Under the pieces are notes generated by a model that saw only the letters and a list, made by a program, of their open reading frames with translations, searched no databases and was not told the origin of the DNA. Of a stretch of 64,000 nucleotides of DNA, positions 24,150-32,399 are shown one piece after another. Origin of the DNA: Streptomyces sp. SCSIO 30461. GTDB taxonomy: Bacteria; Actinomycetota; Actinomycetes; Streptomycetales; Streptomycetaceae. The translations under genes were made by a program, and so were the position numbers. Where the stretch lies: positions 5,658,001-5,722,000 of the forward strand of contig NZ_CP146101.1 of NCBI RefSeq assembly GCF_037023745.1. The letters run 5' to 3'. The stretch's first letter is position 1. Each line of letters opens with the position of its first letter.

Positions 24150-24869
24150 TCAGGCCCGGCGCAGGAGCCGGGCGAGGCGGCCTGGTGGGGCGGGCGGCAG
24201 TGCGCCGGCGAGCAGTCCGTCGCAGTAGCGGATCTGCTGATCGCCGTACCAGTCGGGCTCCCACATCGCGCCGCCGCAGACTGGGCAGCCGTGGTCGTGC
24301 CCGACAAACTCGTACTCGGGAAGGCAGCCGCGCTCCTCGCAGGTCGGGAATGTGGGGTCGTCTCCGTGGCCGCCGCAGTACGCGCAACGTGTGAACCGGT
24401 GGTCGACCGGGGCGCCGCCACCGAGGCTGCTCTGCAGGGTGGCGATGCCGCGCACGCCCTCCTCGCGCAGCACCGCGTCGGCGCCGGCGACGTGGGCGCG
24501 CAGCTGGGCGTCGGGCTGGTGGTCGGCGAGCAGGGTGAAGGCGGCGGCCCACGCCAGGGTGGTGCGGTCGACCTCGGGGGTGCCGGTGGACCACTCGTTG
24601 AGGTCGCTGCCGTGGGGGCGACCAGGGGTGGTCGGGCCTTCGCCGAGCTGCGCGAGCGCGGCGCGGGCCCGACCCAGGAGCTGGGAGTCGCGGCTGCCGG
24701 GCGAGGTGATCTCGTTACGGTGGGGGAACTGGGTGCGGCCGTTGTCCATGCGGACGGTGTAGAGGCCGCCGGTGTGGATCTCCTGGATGACGCCCTGCTC
24801 GCCCGGGTGGGCGGTGAAGCCCAGGGCGTCGATCCGGGCGGTGAGTTCGATGCGTGCGCCGACGAGCAC
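24150..24869 (-). CDS. Hypothetical zinc-ribbon protein, 239 aa
   Basis: GTG at 24869 with GAAGGAGAC. The N-terminal 55 residues form a likely small beta barrel (VGARIELTARIDALGFT, GGLYTVRMDNGRTQFP), similar in pattern to KOW/SH3-like modules. The C-terminal 70 residues carry Cys pairs RCAYCGGHGDDP, CEERGC and GCPVCGGAMW, a two-site zinc ribbon. Such domains often bind nucleic acid, but no family can be named. Confidence 0.75.
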   Translation of the reverse strand: MLVGARIELTARIDALGFTAHPGEQGVIQEIHTGGLYTVRMDNGRTQFPHRNEITSPGSRDSQLLGRARAALAQLGEGPTTPGRPHGSDLNEWSTGTPEVDRTTLAWAAAFTLLADHQPDAQLRAHVAGADAVLREEGVRGIATLQSSLGGGAPVDHRFTRCAYCGGHGDDPTFPTCEERGCLPEYEFVGHDHGCPVCGGAMWEPDWYGDQQIRYCDGLLAGALPPAPPGRLARLLRRA

Positions 24870-24884
24870 GGCGGTCTCCTTCGG

Positions 24885-25072
24885 TCAGATGAGAGCAACG
24901 AGCAGGGCGGCCGCGAGAGCGACAAGCGAAGCGGCGGTGACGTCCCCGGTGAGGCGCAGGCCCCGGTATTTACGGCGCGCACCAAATGCGAGAGGTGAAT
25001 GACGTGCGCAGCGCGGGCGGTGTGGTCGCCGGAGTTCTGCAGTTCCTCCAGCAGGGCCTCGGGGGCACTCGG
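24885..25072 (-). pseudogene. Probable small membrane-protein gene, frameshifted
   Basis: Two coding-like pieces lie in different frames: EALLEELQNSGDHTARAAHV (about 24985-25065) and KYRGLRLTGDVTAASLVALA followed by a hydrophobic end and stop at 24885. They would join if one GC were removed from GTGCGCGCCGT (about 24975). The end is a predicted membrane helix. No start codon is obvious, so this is tentative. Confidence 0.35.
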
Positions 25073-25074
25073 AC

Positions 25075-25287
25075 CTAGAGGAAGCTGCCGCGCGCCGCGC
25101 GGGCCAGGCGGGGGCGGACGACCAGGAGCATCGCGGCGACCAGGCCGATGCCCCCGGCGCAGACCAGTACGGCGGCCGCGAGCGGCAGGCAAAACGAGGT
25201 GGGCAGGACGCCGGACTGCCGTCCGTCCGCGCACTCGGCAAAGGCGGTGGGCATTTCGGCGTCCAGACGCACGTCAAGGTCGCTCAC
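25075..25287 (-). CDS. Small membrane protein, 70 aa
   Basis: GTG start at 25287. The N-terminus is acidic (MSDLDVRLDAEMPTAFAECA) and is followed by one long hydrophobic helix (CLPLAAAVLVCAGGIGLVAA) and a basic tail (RPRLARAARGS), the pattern of a single-pass membrane protein with the tail inside. Two cysteines in or near the helix. Unknown function. Confidence 0.6.
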   Translation of the reverse strand: MSDLDVRLDAEMPTAFAECADGRQSGVLPTSFCLPLAAAVLVCAGGIGLVAAMLLVVRPRLARAARGSFL

Positions 25288-25332
25288 GAGCCGGGCTCCT
25301 CGTCGGTCAGCGTCCAGGTCCGCAGCTCGGCG

Positions 25333-25933
25333 TCAGCGACGGAATTGGCGGCCGCGATACCGAGCCGGGCGGCCGATCTCGGCGTACTTCTTCTTCAGGC
25401 CCTTCGCCGCGGCGGTGCGGCGCAGCAGGACGGCGAGCAGCGCGGCCTGGTCGGAGTCGATGTGCCGATCGGCTTCGCCGTCGGTCTCCAGGAGCCGGGC
25501 GAGCGGCTGCCGGTCGGCGGCCGGGAGGATGCCGCGCACGTACTCGCCGAGCTCGCGCACGATCTGGACAGAGACGCTCGTCGACGCCGAAGAAGTTGCT
25601 GCCGTGGCTGACGGTGACGGCAGAGCCGGTCGCTTCTGCGTCTCCTGGCCGGAGCGGGCGCCGGGCTGGATGGTGACCGTGGGGCTCGGCGTACCGGCGG
25701 GGGCTGCCTTTGGGGCTGCTGCCCGATCAAGCGAGCCGCGATGTCGTCGAACAGGTCGGCGAGGATGTCCCGCGTGCTGCCGCGGGAGTCGCCGCGTGGT
25801 GCAGGGCCAGCAGTGCGCCGGCCGTGTCCTCGGTGTCGGCAGCGCCGCCGAGGGCGAGTTCGCGCAGCCGGTCCAGGCCCACGGTGATCGTGGCCCGGGC
25901 GAGGGTGGCGTCGTCCAGGGGGGCGGCCGTCAC
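25333..25933 (-). pseudogene. Hypothetical gene broken by two frame changes
   Basis: GTG at 25933 overlaps an upstream TGA. Frame 1 gives TAAPLDDATLARATITVGLD and TEDTAGALLALHH; the coding sense then moves to a second frame with DSRGSTRDILADLFDDIAAR and to a third with TPSPTVTIQPGARSGQETQK, later VRELGEYVRGILPAADRQPL, ending at 25333. The pieces form one sensible polypeptide of about 200 residues if two single-base indels (near 25785 and 25715) are corrected. Function unknown. Confidence 0.5.
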
Positions 25934-26067
25934 CGCCAGCGGAGGTCGTTGTCGGTGCGGGCGATCATGCCGCGCGTGGTCGCGGTGACGCTGCTGTGGT
26001 CCTGGACGACCGTGCGCTCGTAGTGGTGGTGCCGTGGGCGGGGCGGCCACCACGACGTCCTTGACAC
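25930..26067 (-). CDS. Possible small gene, 45 aa
   Basis: GTG at 26067 to TGA at 25930; the stop overlaps the GTG of the next gene (GTGA). Sequence VSRTSWWPPRPRHHHYERTV then SSVTATTRGMIARTDNDLRW. No good ribosome site, so it is supported mainly by the overlap and by lying between two genes. Confidence 0.35.
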   Translation of the reverse strand: MSRTSWWPPRPRHHHYERTVVQDHSSVTATTRGMIARTDNDLRWR

Positions 26068-26122
26068 GGCGCAGGACGCTCGTGGCGCTTTGCTTCCTTC
26101 GGATCGAATCTGGACTGCGGTC

Positions 26123-26392
26123 TCAGTTCTGGGTCGCGCTCATGAGCGCCTTTTTCGCGCGACGCTTCTCGGCAAGAGCCCGCAGGGTACGCAGGAGAAT
26201 CCACCAGCACACACCGCTGAAGGCGAAGCTGACGATGATCGGCGTGTACTGGCCGGTCATGACACAGAAGACTGCCGCCGGTGCGAGGACGATCACATTC
26301 GTCGCGATCATGAGGGTGAGGAGCACCCGGCCGATCGTCTTGACGATGCGGTCGCGCCACGTCGAACCCGCGGTGCTGGTGGTGGTGTTCAT
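26123..26392 (-). CDS. Two-helix membrane protein, 89 aa
   Basis: ATG at 26392 overlaps the upstream stop (ATGA) and has GAGGAAGG. Two hydrophobic segments (VLLTLMIATNVIVLAPAAVF and PIIVSFAFSGVCWWILL) separated by a short MTGQYT loop; basic at both ends, so both termini are probably cytoplasmic. No family recognised. Confidence 0.78.
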   Translation of the reverse strand: MNTTTSTAGSTWRDRIVKTIGRVLLTLMIATNVIVLAPAAVFCVMTGQYTPIIVSFAFSGVCWWILLRTLRALAEKRRAKKALMSATQN

Positions 26393-26943
26393 GCGCGGGG
26401 TCCTTCCTCGATGATGTAGATCTTCTCGGCGACGTAGGCGTCGTCCTTCTCCTCGGCTGCGCTCTCGACTTCATGGGAGACCTGGCTGATCACGGGGATC
26501 AGCGTCAGCCGGTCGATCGGGTGGGCCGCGCGGATGGTGATCACGGCGGTGGTGAGGCCGGCAGCAGACGGGAACGTCACGCCGTCGAGCTCCGCGTGTG
26601 CGCCACGGATGCTGTAGCTCGCCGCGATGGGCACCGTGTGCCGCGGCAACTCCGGCATCTGCTCTGAGCGTGCGTGCAACGCGGCACTCACTGCGCCATG
26701 AACATCAGCGAACTCGCTGGCGTGCAGGACCACCGGCGCGGCGTGCTCGTAGCCGGCCGCCACCTCGAAGGCGACCTTGGCGGCCTCGACGGCGCACGTC
26801 GGGTAGTACGGTCCCGGGGAGACCTCGTCTCGCCCCCTCATCTCGGAGCACAGGTGGCAATGCGCGGGCCCCAGATCCGGAACGCAGTCGCAGCGCGTGC
26901 GCTCCGGCTGTCGGGAATCAGTGGATTCGAGGGGCTGGCTCAT
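26389..26943 (-). CDS. Hypothetical protein, 184 aa
   Basis: ATG at 26943 with TCAGGAGT. N-terminal Cys/His group (CDCVPDLGPAHCHLC) looks like a small zinc site, followed by a helical and beta region (HTVPIAASYSIRGAHAELDG, LTTAVITIRAAHPIDRLTLI). First gene of a unit preceded by the GATCAGC palindrome at 26989; co-translated with the membrane protein after it. Confidence 0.75.
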   Translation of the reverse strand: MSQPLESTDSRQPERTRCDCVPDLGPAHCHLCSEMRGRDEVSPGPYYPTCAVEAAKVAFEVAAGYEHAAPVVLHASEFADVHGAVSAALHARSEQMPELPRHTVPIAASYSIRGAHAELDGVTFPSAAGLTTAVITIRAAHPIDRLTLIPVISQVSHEVESAAEEKDDAYVAEKIYIIEEGPRA

Positions 26944-26988
26944 GGCTGTACTCCTGACGCTGGACGTGATCTTTCGAAGACCAGACCG

Positions 26989-27005
26989 GATCAGCTCCGC
27001 TGATC
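26989..27005. promoter_or_regulatory. GATCAGC-TCC-GCTGATC palindrome before a minus-strand unit
   Basis: GATCAGC (26989-26995), TCC, GCTGATC (26999-27005). On the minus strand it is followed by CCGGTCTGGTCTTCGAA and, 40 bases on, CAGGAGT before the ATG; the leader of the unit at 34139 has nearly the same order (CCGGGTCTGGCATTGAA, CCAGGAGT). Confidence 0.65.
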
Positions 27006-27018
27006 AGACAAAGAGAGA

Positions 27019-27055
27019 CCCCCGCCCAGCGAGCGTGATGCTCAGCAGGCGGGGG
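27019..27055 (-). terminator. Hairpin terminator
   Basis: Stem CCCCCGCC (27019-27026) / GGCGGGGG (27048-27055) around a 21-base loop, located between the upstream unit (27295 onward) and the palindrome at 26989; it probably ends the upstream minus-strand transcript. The 27056-27294 stretch holds no convincing gene. Confidence 0.65.
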
Positions 27056-27294
27056 CTGCGCGGAGTTCAAGGAACCGGCGGGCGGCCGGCCGTTCGGGTC
27101 GGCCTGCACCAGGGACGGGGGCGTTACGGCGCCGTCCTTGCTGCTCGGTGCGCCCCGGCGTGGCACACCGAGCCCGTCCTGCCAGAGCAGGCCAACGGCC
27201 CCGCCCCCGCCAGTCGGCGCAGGCCGTGGGGCAGGGTTCAGCGCAGGCCCATGCTGGCCTCGATCGCGTCGCTCTCGGAGCACTGCGGGCGGGG

Positions 27295-28209
27295 CTAGGC
27301 GGGAGTTCCGCCGGTGCCGCACTCGCACGTATGGGCGCAGCGCTCACAGTCTTCGCAGACCTGGTGCGGGCAGCAGCCGCAGGGCAGGAACCGGTTCGGC
27401 GGCAGGGTGCAGCGGTGCGTGGCCTCTGCGGCGGCCGCGGCCTCGGCCTCCTCGCGCTTGCTGACGAGTGCCTTCACGCAGGCCAGGCACGACACGTCGG
27501 TTCCGGGGGCCTCGAGGCTGCTCTCCGCGTCCTGCGGAAAGTACACGCCGCATGCGCCGGTGTCGCCGATGCCGCCGTCCATCTGCCTGGTGGCGTGGAC
27601 GGCGTAGCCGCGGTTCGCCTTCTTCCGGCTCGGGTAGCCATCACGTCCGGTATCCCGCTCCAGTTTGGCCAGGGCCTGGCGTACGGCGTCGGCGTCGGCG
27701 TCGGCGTCGGTGCGGATCCCGACGGCGCGCAGCGACTTGCACGGCCACGGCACCTGACCGCCGATCGTGTGCTCACTGCTCCGGCACTCCGCCCGGTGCG
27801 TCCCCTTGCAGACCTTCGGCGTCGCGCAGCACCCGTGCCGGGGGTTGACCGTCTTCGGGTGCAGGGCGAGCATCGCGCCCTGGAGGCGGAGCGCGCCCAC
27901 CGCGGCGGCCCGGACCGCGTCCTCGTGGGCGTCGAGGAGCGCATTCGCCTCCTCGTGGAACATGGGCCCACCAGCCTCGGGGGCGACGAGTTGGTTGAAG
28001 ATGGGGCGCCGGGTCCCGTTCACAGTCGGATCCGGGGCCTTCCCGCCCAGCTCGTCGGCCTGGTCGTCCAGCCGCAGAGCGGAGATGAGGATGGCGTCGT
28101 GGGTCTTGGAGTCGGCCGTGTCCGGCAGGTTTAGTTCCGTGCGGCGCAGGAACTTCGCGGCCCGGCGCAAGGCGGGGATGTCCTTCGGGGTGAATTCGAC
28201 GGTGGCCAT
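27295..28209 (-). CDS. Cysteine-rich hypothetical protein, 304 aa
   Basis: ATG at 28209. N-terminal 120 residues are helical (FTPKDIPALRRAAKFLRRTE, then a Leu/Ala-rich stretch). From residue 125 onward there are many Cys/His: CCATPKVCKGTHRAEC, SCLACVKAL and a dense tail CGCCPHQVCEDCERCAHTC. The tail resembles multiple zinc knuckles. An N-proximal Asp/Ala repeat (TDADADADAV) is encoded by GTCGGCGTCGGC tandem repeats. Function unknown. Confidence 0.75.
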   Translation of the reverse strand: MATVEFTPKDIPALRRAAKFLRRTELNLPDTADSKTHDAILISALRLDDQADELGGKAPDPTVNGTRRPIFNQLVAPEAGGPMFHEEANALLDAHEDAVRAAAVGALRLQGAMLALHPKTVNPRHGCCATPKVCKGTHRAECRSSEHTIGGQVPWPCKSLRAVGIRTDADADADAVRQALAKLERDTGRDGYPSRKKANRGYAVHATRQMDGGIGDTGACGVYFPQDAESSLEAPGTDVSCLACVKALVSKREEAEAAAAAEATHRCTLPPNRFLPCGCCPHQVCEDCERCAHTCECGTGGTPA

Positions 28210-28224
28210 CGGTGTCCTAACGTC

Positions 28225-29298
28225 TCAGTAACCCTTGCGGGCCGCCGCGCGGGCCTGCGCTTCGGCGTCACGGGCGGGGATCGTGGCGAGGAGTTCGCCG
28301 GGGCTCGCGGCCCTGGCGAGGGACTTGGTACGGGCCGGGTCGGCGTACAGGGTCCACACGTCGCCGCCCATCCGGGGCCAGTAGGAGAGCTGCCAGAACC
28401 GGCGGTTGGCGTAGCAGATCTGCCAGGAACGCGGGCCGGATGGGTGCGCGCTCACACCGACCGGAAGGTCCGGCAGTTCCGGCGCGGGACCGTACGCGCG
28501 GTCTATGTAGGCGAGGTGTTCGGCCGTCGCCGTGATGGCGACGCGCACCGTGTGCGGCCACCGGTGCGCTTCGGGCAGCATCGGCGCCCACTCCTTGCAC
28601 TGCGCCTCGCTGCTCGCTCTGCCGGTGTACGGCGCCCAGGCCGCGCCGTGCGCGTAATTGAAGCCGAGCCTCATCAGGTGCCACCCGGCGGCGATCTTCA
28701 GCCCTTCCGTGTTCGCGCCGTCGCTGATGGTGTCCAGGTAGATCCCGGCGGGGTCGTTCTCCCGCCCGGCCGCCCCCCGCTCCGTAAGCGGGATCATGTG
28801 GCGTTCGCTCGTGCTGCCCTCGGCGGTCATGAGCCGCAGCGTGGCGCCCCCACCGGCGAGCGGGTACGCCATCCGGATTTCCGCGACGGTCGGCAGAGCG
28901 GCGAGTTGGCCGGCACGCATCCGCTCCAGCCGCTCGGTCATGGCGGCCGACACCTGGGAAAGCTCGCCGCCCGTGGCGGCCTTCTCCCGCTCGTGGGCAA
29001 CCGCGCCGACCGCCAGGGCGAGCGCGTCTTTGCGGGTGGTGCTGTGGATGCCGACCTGCCGCCGCTCGCCGCCGACTTCGCGCACCATCCAAACCAACTC
29101 CGCGTTCCTGGTTACCTGGTACGCGGCATAGGTGCACGGTGGAAACCGGCGGCCGTTGAGCGTCTCACTGGGAAGGTCGAACAGCCAGCCGTCTACTCCG
29201 TATTCGGTGCCCTCCGGCGCACGGCCGTTGGTCGGGGTGTACCGGAGATAGGCGCGGGTGACAATCTCCCGGACGATGCTGCGAGCCTGCGTGGTCAT
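28225..29298 (-). CDS. Hypothetical protein, 357 aa
   Basis: ATG at 29298 with AGGTAAC-type upstream purines. A mixed alpha/beta protein starting TTQARSIVREIVTRAYLRYT, with a beta segment PPCTYAAYQVTRNAELVWMV, a helical centre (AAMTERLERMRAGQLAALPT) and an aromatic C-terminal part (WQICYANRRFWQLSYWPRMG). The next gene starts 15 bases later on the same strand. No family recognised. Confidence 0.78.
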   Translation of the reverse strand: MTTQARSIVREIVTRAYLRYTPTNGRAPEGTEYGVDGWLFDLPSETLNGRRFPPCTYAAYQVTRNAELVWMVREVGGERRQVGIHSTTRKDALALAVGAVAHEREKAATGGELSQVSAAMTERLERMRAGQLAALPTVAEIRMAYPLAGGGATLRLMTAEGSTSERHMIPLTERGAAGRENDPAGIYLDTISDGANTEGLKIAAGWHLMRLGFNYAHGAAWAPYTGRASSEAQCKEWAPMLPEAHRWPHTVRVAITATAEHLAYIDRAYGPAPELPDLPVGVSAHPSGPRSWQICYANRRFWQLSYWPRMGGDVWTLYADPARTKSLARAASPGELLATIPARDAEAQARAAARKGY

Positions 29299-29343
29299 GT
29301 TGGGTTACCTCTCAGGTTGCTGCCGTGGTCGGGTGTGTGCTGA

Positions 29344-29385
29344 GTGCCCCCGACCCGCCCGCGTTCGTCGCAGGAACGGGGGCAC
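29344..29385 (-). terminator. Hairpin terminator after the 29394-30176 gene
   Basis: Stem GTGCCCCCG (29344-29352) / CGGGGGCAC (29377-29385), 24-base loop, 9 bases past the stop of the upstream minus-strand gene. Confidence 0.65.
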
Positions 29386-29393
29386 CATGAGGG

Positions 29394-30176
29394 CTAGAAC
29401 GGGGGGCAGCACAGGGGGCCGGTGCACTCGTGCGCGGCGGCCTGCGCCTGCGCGGCCTGGCGCTCGCGCTCGGCCTGATCGCTGCGCATGATGCGCCGGG
29501 CGACACATGGCGCGTTGTCGCACGTGGTGTGCCCCTTCAGGGCGTCGGTGGAGTCGTCAAAGACCTCGATCAGCCCGTAGTCCTGGCACCAGCCGCACAG
29601 AGGCTCCGGGGTGTGTTGGTCCTCACCGTCCACGCACACGATCCCGTTGAACGAGTCGTGCCAAGCGCCTTGCCCGTCGGCCTCGATCCACTCGATAGCC
29701 CATGCGCAGTGCAGACAGGTGTACTCAGGCTCCGGCACCACCGTCAGCCCGAAGTGGTTGGCCACGGCGGCAGCACACTGCCCGGCCTGCATACCGGCGC
29801 TCGCCATGGGCTTGTGCTCGTCGCCGTGGCCGTCGAACACGCACTGGGTTGACTCGTCGTCGATGGCCATGGCGACCACGGCCCATAGCACGACCGCTGG
29901 CAGGTCGTAGTGATCGGCGAACCGACGGCCCTCCAAGGTGTGGGCGAACGGGTCAGATCCACTGCGGGCGGACGGATCGGCCACACAGTGGATCCACACC
30001 CGCGTACGCCCCGGCACGCTGCACACCAGGTACTCCGTAGGCAGCTCATGCCGCGGCTGGATTACGTGGTGCACGATTCCGAGTGCTTCGAGCGCGTCAC
30101 GGAGCATGGCGCCGGTGTGGCCGTCATACGCGGGGTGCGTCTTGGTGAGGCTGAGGCGCGCGGTGAGCGTGGACAT
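29394..30176 (-). CDS. Hypothetical protein, 260 aa, two Cys pairs
   Basis: ATG at 30176 with GGAGGAAC-like site. The N-terminal two-thirds are alpha/beta (ARLSLTKTHPAYDGHTGAML, RVWIHCVADPSARSGSDPFA, DLPAVVLWAVVAMAIDDEST). Two CxxC pairs (CLHCAWAIEW and CGWCQDYGLI) and further Cys near the end (CDNAPC, CTGPLCC) suggest bound zinc. Single-gene unit with a terminator. Unknown function. Confidence 0.75.
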   Translation of the reverse strand: MSTLTARLSLTKTHPAYDGHTGAMLRDALEALGIVHHVIQPRHELPTEYLVCSVPGRTRVWIHCVADPSARSGSDPFAHTLEGRRFADHYDLPAVVLWAVVAMAIDDESTQCVFDGHGDEHKPMASAGMQAGQCAAAVANHFGLTVVPEPEYTCLHCAWAIEWIEADGQGAWHDSFNGIVCVDGEDQHTPEPLCGWCQDYGLIEVFDDSTDALKGHTTCDNAPCVARRIMRSDQAERERQAAQAQAAAHECTGPLCCPPF

Positions 30177-30544
30177 GCGGGGGTTCCTCCTCGGGTTGGT
30201 TCGGGTTACGTGGCCGTGGACGTTCCGCCCAGGTGCAGTGCACCCCGTGGGGAAGGGATCAGAAGAGCGGGACGCCGTTGTCGGCGGTGCTCGCCGGGGT
30301 CAGTCCGGCGGCGACCCGGGCGCACACCGCGCGCCCTGGTCACGCTGCACGCGGCACGGCTTCGGGGGCTGCGTGGCCGGAGCGGCGCCGGTCACGCGGC
30401 TGCCGTGTCCTCGGTCGCCTCCGTGCGCGCGGTCTCGGCCGTCTCCTACTCCTGGGTGGCCTCCGCGTCGAACGGCGCGGCCCTCCGTCTGACCGAGGGT
30501 GCCGCCCTCGCCGTTGTGTACTCCACCGGGGCCGGGGCATCGGG
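30177..30544. other. No convincing gene
   Basis: Several frames are open but have Arg/Pro-rich, non-coding-like translations. One minus-strand frame ends LTPASTADNGVPLF at about 30259, which could be the tail of a broken gene continuing from the Panacea-like remnant to its right. No start or ribosome site was found. Confidence 0.4.
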
Positions 30545-30954
30545 GTGTTGCCGTCGTGATTCGAGTTGTCTTGCAGGGCGTGGTGCAGGTGTTTTCGTCG
30601 TCGATGCGCACGCCCAGCCATTTGGCGAAGAAGCCGACGTGGACGGTGAAGCGGCTCTGGTGAAGCTCATAGAGCTCACTCAGGGCAGACGTGCCTGGAG
30701 GCCCCGGCTCGGATCGCTTCCGGGAAGAAGGCTCTGCCCTCCTATGCGAGGTGCCAGGCCTGGCAGTAGTAGACGAGCTTCTGGAGCTTCATCGCGGTCA
30801 TCACCGGCCGATCGGGCTCGGCCGCGGCGTGCCTCAACAGGATGTACTCGGCGACGTCGAAGACGGATGTCTGAGACTGAGCGATGGTTCCAACCTTCGC
30901 TCCCCTTCGATCACCACCAGTGCCGGAACAGGTAGTCGCCGCGAGGCAGTTCAC
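30545..30954 (-). pseudogene. Panacea/SocA-like (DUF4065) antitoxin gene, frameshifted
   Basis: The first piece (stop at 30742) contains SVFDVAEYILLRHAAAEPDR and MTAMKLQKLVYYCQAWHLA, the typical N-terminus of the DUF4065/Panacea domain (SocA, GepA). It stops abruptly; beyond the stop another frame supplies LSELYELHQSRFTVHVGFFA, which matches the 'elYexhxgxF' end of the same domain (about 30600-30665). So the gene was or is a Panacea antitoxin of about 150 residues with at least two indels. The start is unclear (no ATG/GTG next to VGTIAQSQT). No toxin gene was recognised beside it. Confidence 0.65.
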
Positions 30955-31435
30955 CGCGGCGGATCAGATCGGCCAGGACCAGCTGCAGCGACGGCGAGAA
31001 GGCGCGATCGGCGAAGAACCGGTCCTCGAACACGGCGTTCTCAAGGTCTTGCGTCGCCGGCGGATTCGCCTCGACGGTGGCCGGGGTGTTCTCGTCGGCG
31101 ATCCGGATACTCAGCCAGTAGTCCAGCTCAGTCATGCCGGTCTTGCGGACGCTCTCGCGGGTACGGGAGTCCCAGCCCAGATACAGCTCGGTGCCGTCAA
31201 ACGCATCGAGCGCTTCCAGGTAGTCATCGTCGGAGGTGAGTTCGTACAGCTTCACGCTGTCATTGCCGATGTGCTCGTCGTCCCGCTGGCATCCACACAG
31301 CGAGCTATACGGCTTGCCGTAGACGCGCTCGGCGATGGCCTCGATCGGAATGTATCCGTTCTCGGCGGTCACAAGATCAGCGTGCGGTTCCAGCGTGTAG
31401 ATGCTACGGGGCGTGTATTCGGGTGCATCGGGCAT
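30911..31435 (-). CDS. Hypothetical protein, 174 aa
   Basis: ATG at 31435 has AGGAGGC upstream. The sequence is acidic with a good coding pattern: SIYTLEPHADLVTAENGYIP, AIAERVYGKPYSSLCGCQRD, ELYLGWDSRTRESVRKTGMT, and a C-terminal helix FSPSLQLVLADLIRRGELP. The stop overlaps the start of the Panacea-like remnant, so the two were probably one operon; it could be an accessory of that toxin-antitoxin locus, by position only. Confidence 0.72.
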   Translation of the reverse strand: MPDAPEYTPRSIYTLEPHADLVTAENGYIPIEAIAERVYGKPYSSLCGCQRDDEHIGNDSVKLYELTSDDDYLEALDAFDGTELYLGWDSRTRESVRKTGMTELDYWLSIRIADENTPATVEANPPATQDLENAVFEDRFFADRAFSPSLQLVLADLIRRGELPRGDYLFRHWW

Positions 31436-31490
31436 GACGGAGCCTCCTATGGGTGGTTCGGTGGTGGTTGCGGGCACGAGCGCGTGCGGC

Positions 31491-31696
31491 TCAGCACTCG
31501 CCCCGCAGGAGGTCCGCCAGAGCCTGGGCATAGGCGTTCTTCGCCAATTCGACGGCCGCCTGCTCCTGAGCGAGTGGATCTTCGCGCCGACCTGGATGCG
31601 TTCCTCCACGGCGTCCATGGCGAGAATGGTGGCAGCGAGCCCGAGCCGGGCGTCCGCCACGCTGCGCTCCAGCTCGGGGTGCCGCTCGGACATCAT
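31491..31696 (-). CDS. Small helical protein, about 68 aa (one frameshift)
   Basis: ATG at 31696: MMSERHPELERSVADARLGL, AATILAMDAVEERIQVG in one frame, then DPLAQEQAAVELAKNAYAQA, LADLLRGEC in the next frame to a stop at 31491. A single missing base near 31580 (GTCGGCGCGAAG) joins them into a continuous amphipathic helical protein. It precedes the 31435 gene by 55 bases. Confidence 0.55.
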
Positions 31697-31803
31697 GCTC
31701 AGCCGGTGGACGGCGTTTCAGTCGAGTGGGGGCGAGGACGAGGAGCCCCCGCACGGCGTGATCTCTGCGGGGCTGATGGTGCAGATGTGTCGCGCTCGTG
31801 GGG

Positions 31804-32208
31804 TCAGTCCTGGGCCAGAGTCCCAGCGAGGTCGATCTTCCGGCCGCGGGCCAGCTCGGCGGCCGGGACGATGATGCGGTAGCCGCCGACTGGGTAGCTC
31901 GGGTGGTCGGAGTACACGACGGCGCAGGTCCAGGACCCGGAGTGGAGCTTGTGCGGCAGCGGCTCTTCTTCGACGCCGTCGGGCAGAGCGTCCTTCCGGA
32001 ACTCGATCGGCACCACGACGACGCGGTATGACTGGTTCGTGCGCGGCGGCTCCCAGGGCAGCTCGACGAGCAGGTCCTTGGGCCACTCTTCGATGGTCAC
32101 GGAAAGGGTGGACAGGTAGTGGTTCAGAGAGCTTTCGGGGGCCTGGGCCAGCCGGGTCCGCTCCTGCTCTTCGGTCTCGATGAAGCCGATGCGGCTGAGG
32201 AAACTCAT
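31804..32208 (-). CDS. Hypothetical protein, 134 aa
   Basis: ATG at 32208 with CAGGAGCAC. N-terminus SFLSRIGFIETEEQERTRLA, then a helical part and a beta-rich C-terminal half (QSYRVVVVPIEFRKDALPDG, WTCAVVYSDHPSYPVGGYRI, IIVPAAELARG). The order resembles small phage accessory proteins, but no family can be named. Confidence 0.75.
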   Translation of the reverse strand: MSFLSRIGFIETEEQERTRLAQAPESSLNHYLSTLSVTIEEWPKDLLVELPWEPPRTNQSYRVVVVPIEFRKDALPDGVEEEPLPHKLHSGSWTCAVVYSDHPSYPVGGYRIIVPAAELARGRKIDLAGTLAQD

Positions 32209-32230
32209 GGTGGTCAGTGCTCCTGGTCAG

Positions 32231-32389
32231 CGCTTGTACTGGGGCTGGGGGTGGGCCGCCTGCATGGGTTCGAACGAAGACGGGCTCGTCGGGATCGCGG
32301 CACACGCTGTAGATGCGTGCAGCCGCCAGATCGGTGGGTTCCTGGTGAACGGGGCCGTCTGGCTTCGTCACCAGCCAGCGGAGGAACAC
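32231..32389 (-). CDS. Small hypothetical protein, about 52 aa (possible frameshift)
   Basis: GTG at 32389: FLRWLVTKPDGPVHQEPTDL, AAARIYSVCRDPDEPVFV, then a one-base slip near 32272 leads to EPMQAAHPQPQYKR and a stop at 32231, directly before the ribosome site of the next gene. Without the slip the frame runs on through the neighbouring gene. Function unknown. Confidence 0.45.
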
Positions 32390-32399
32390 CCCGGCGTGG

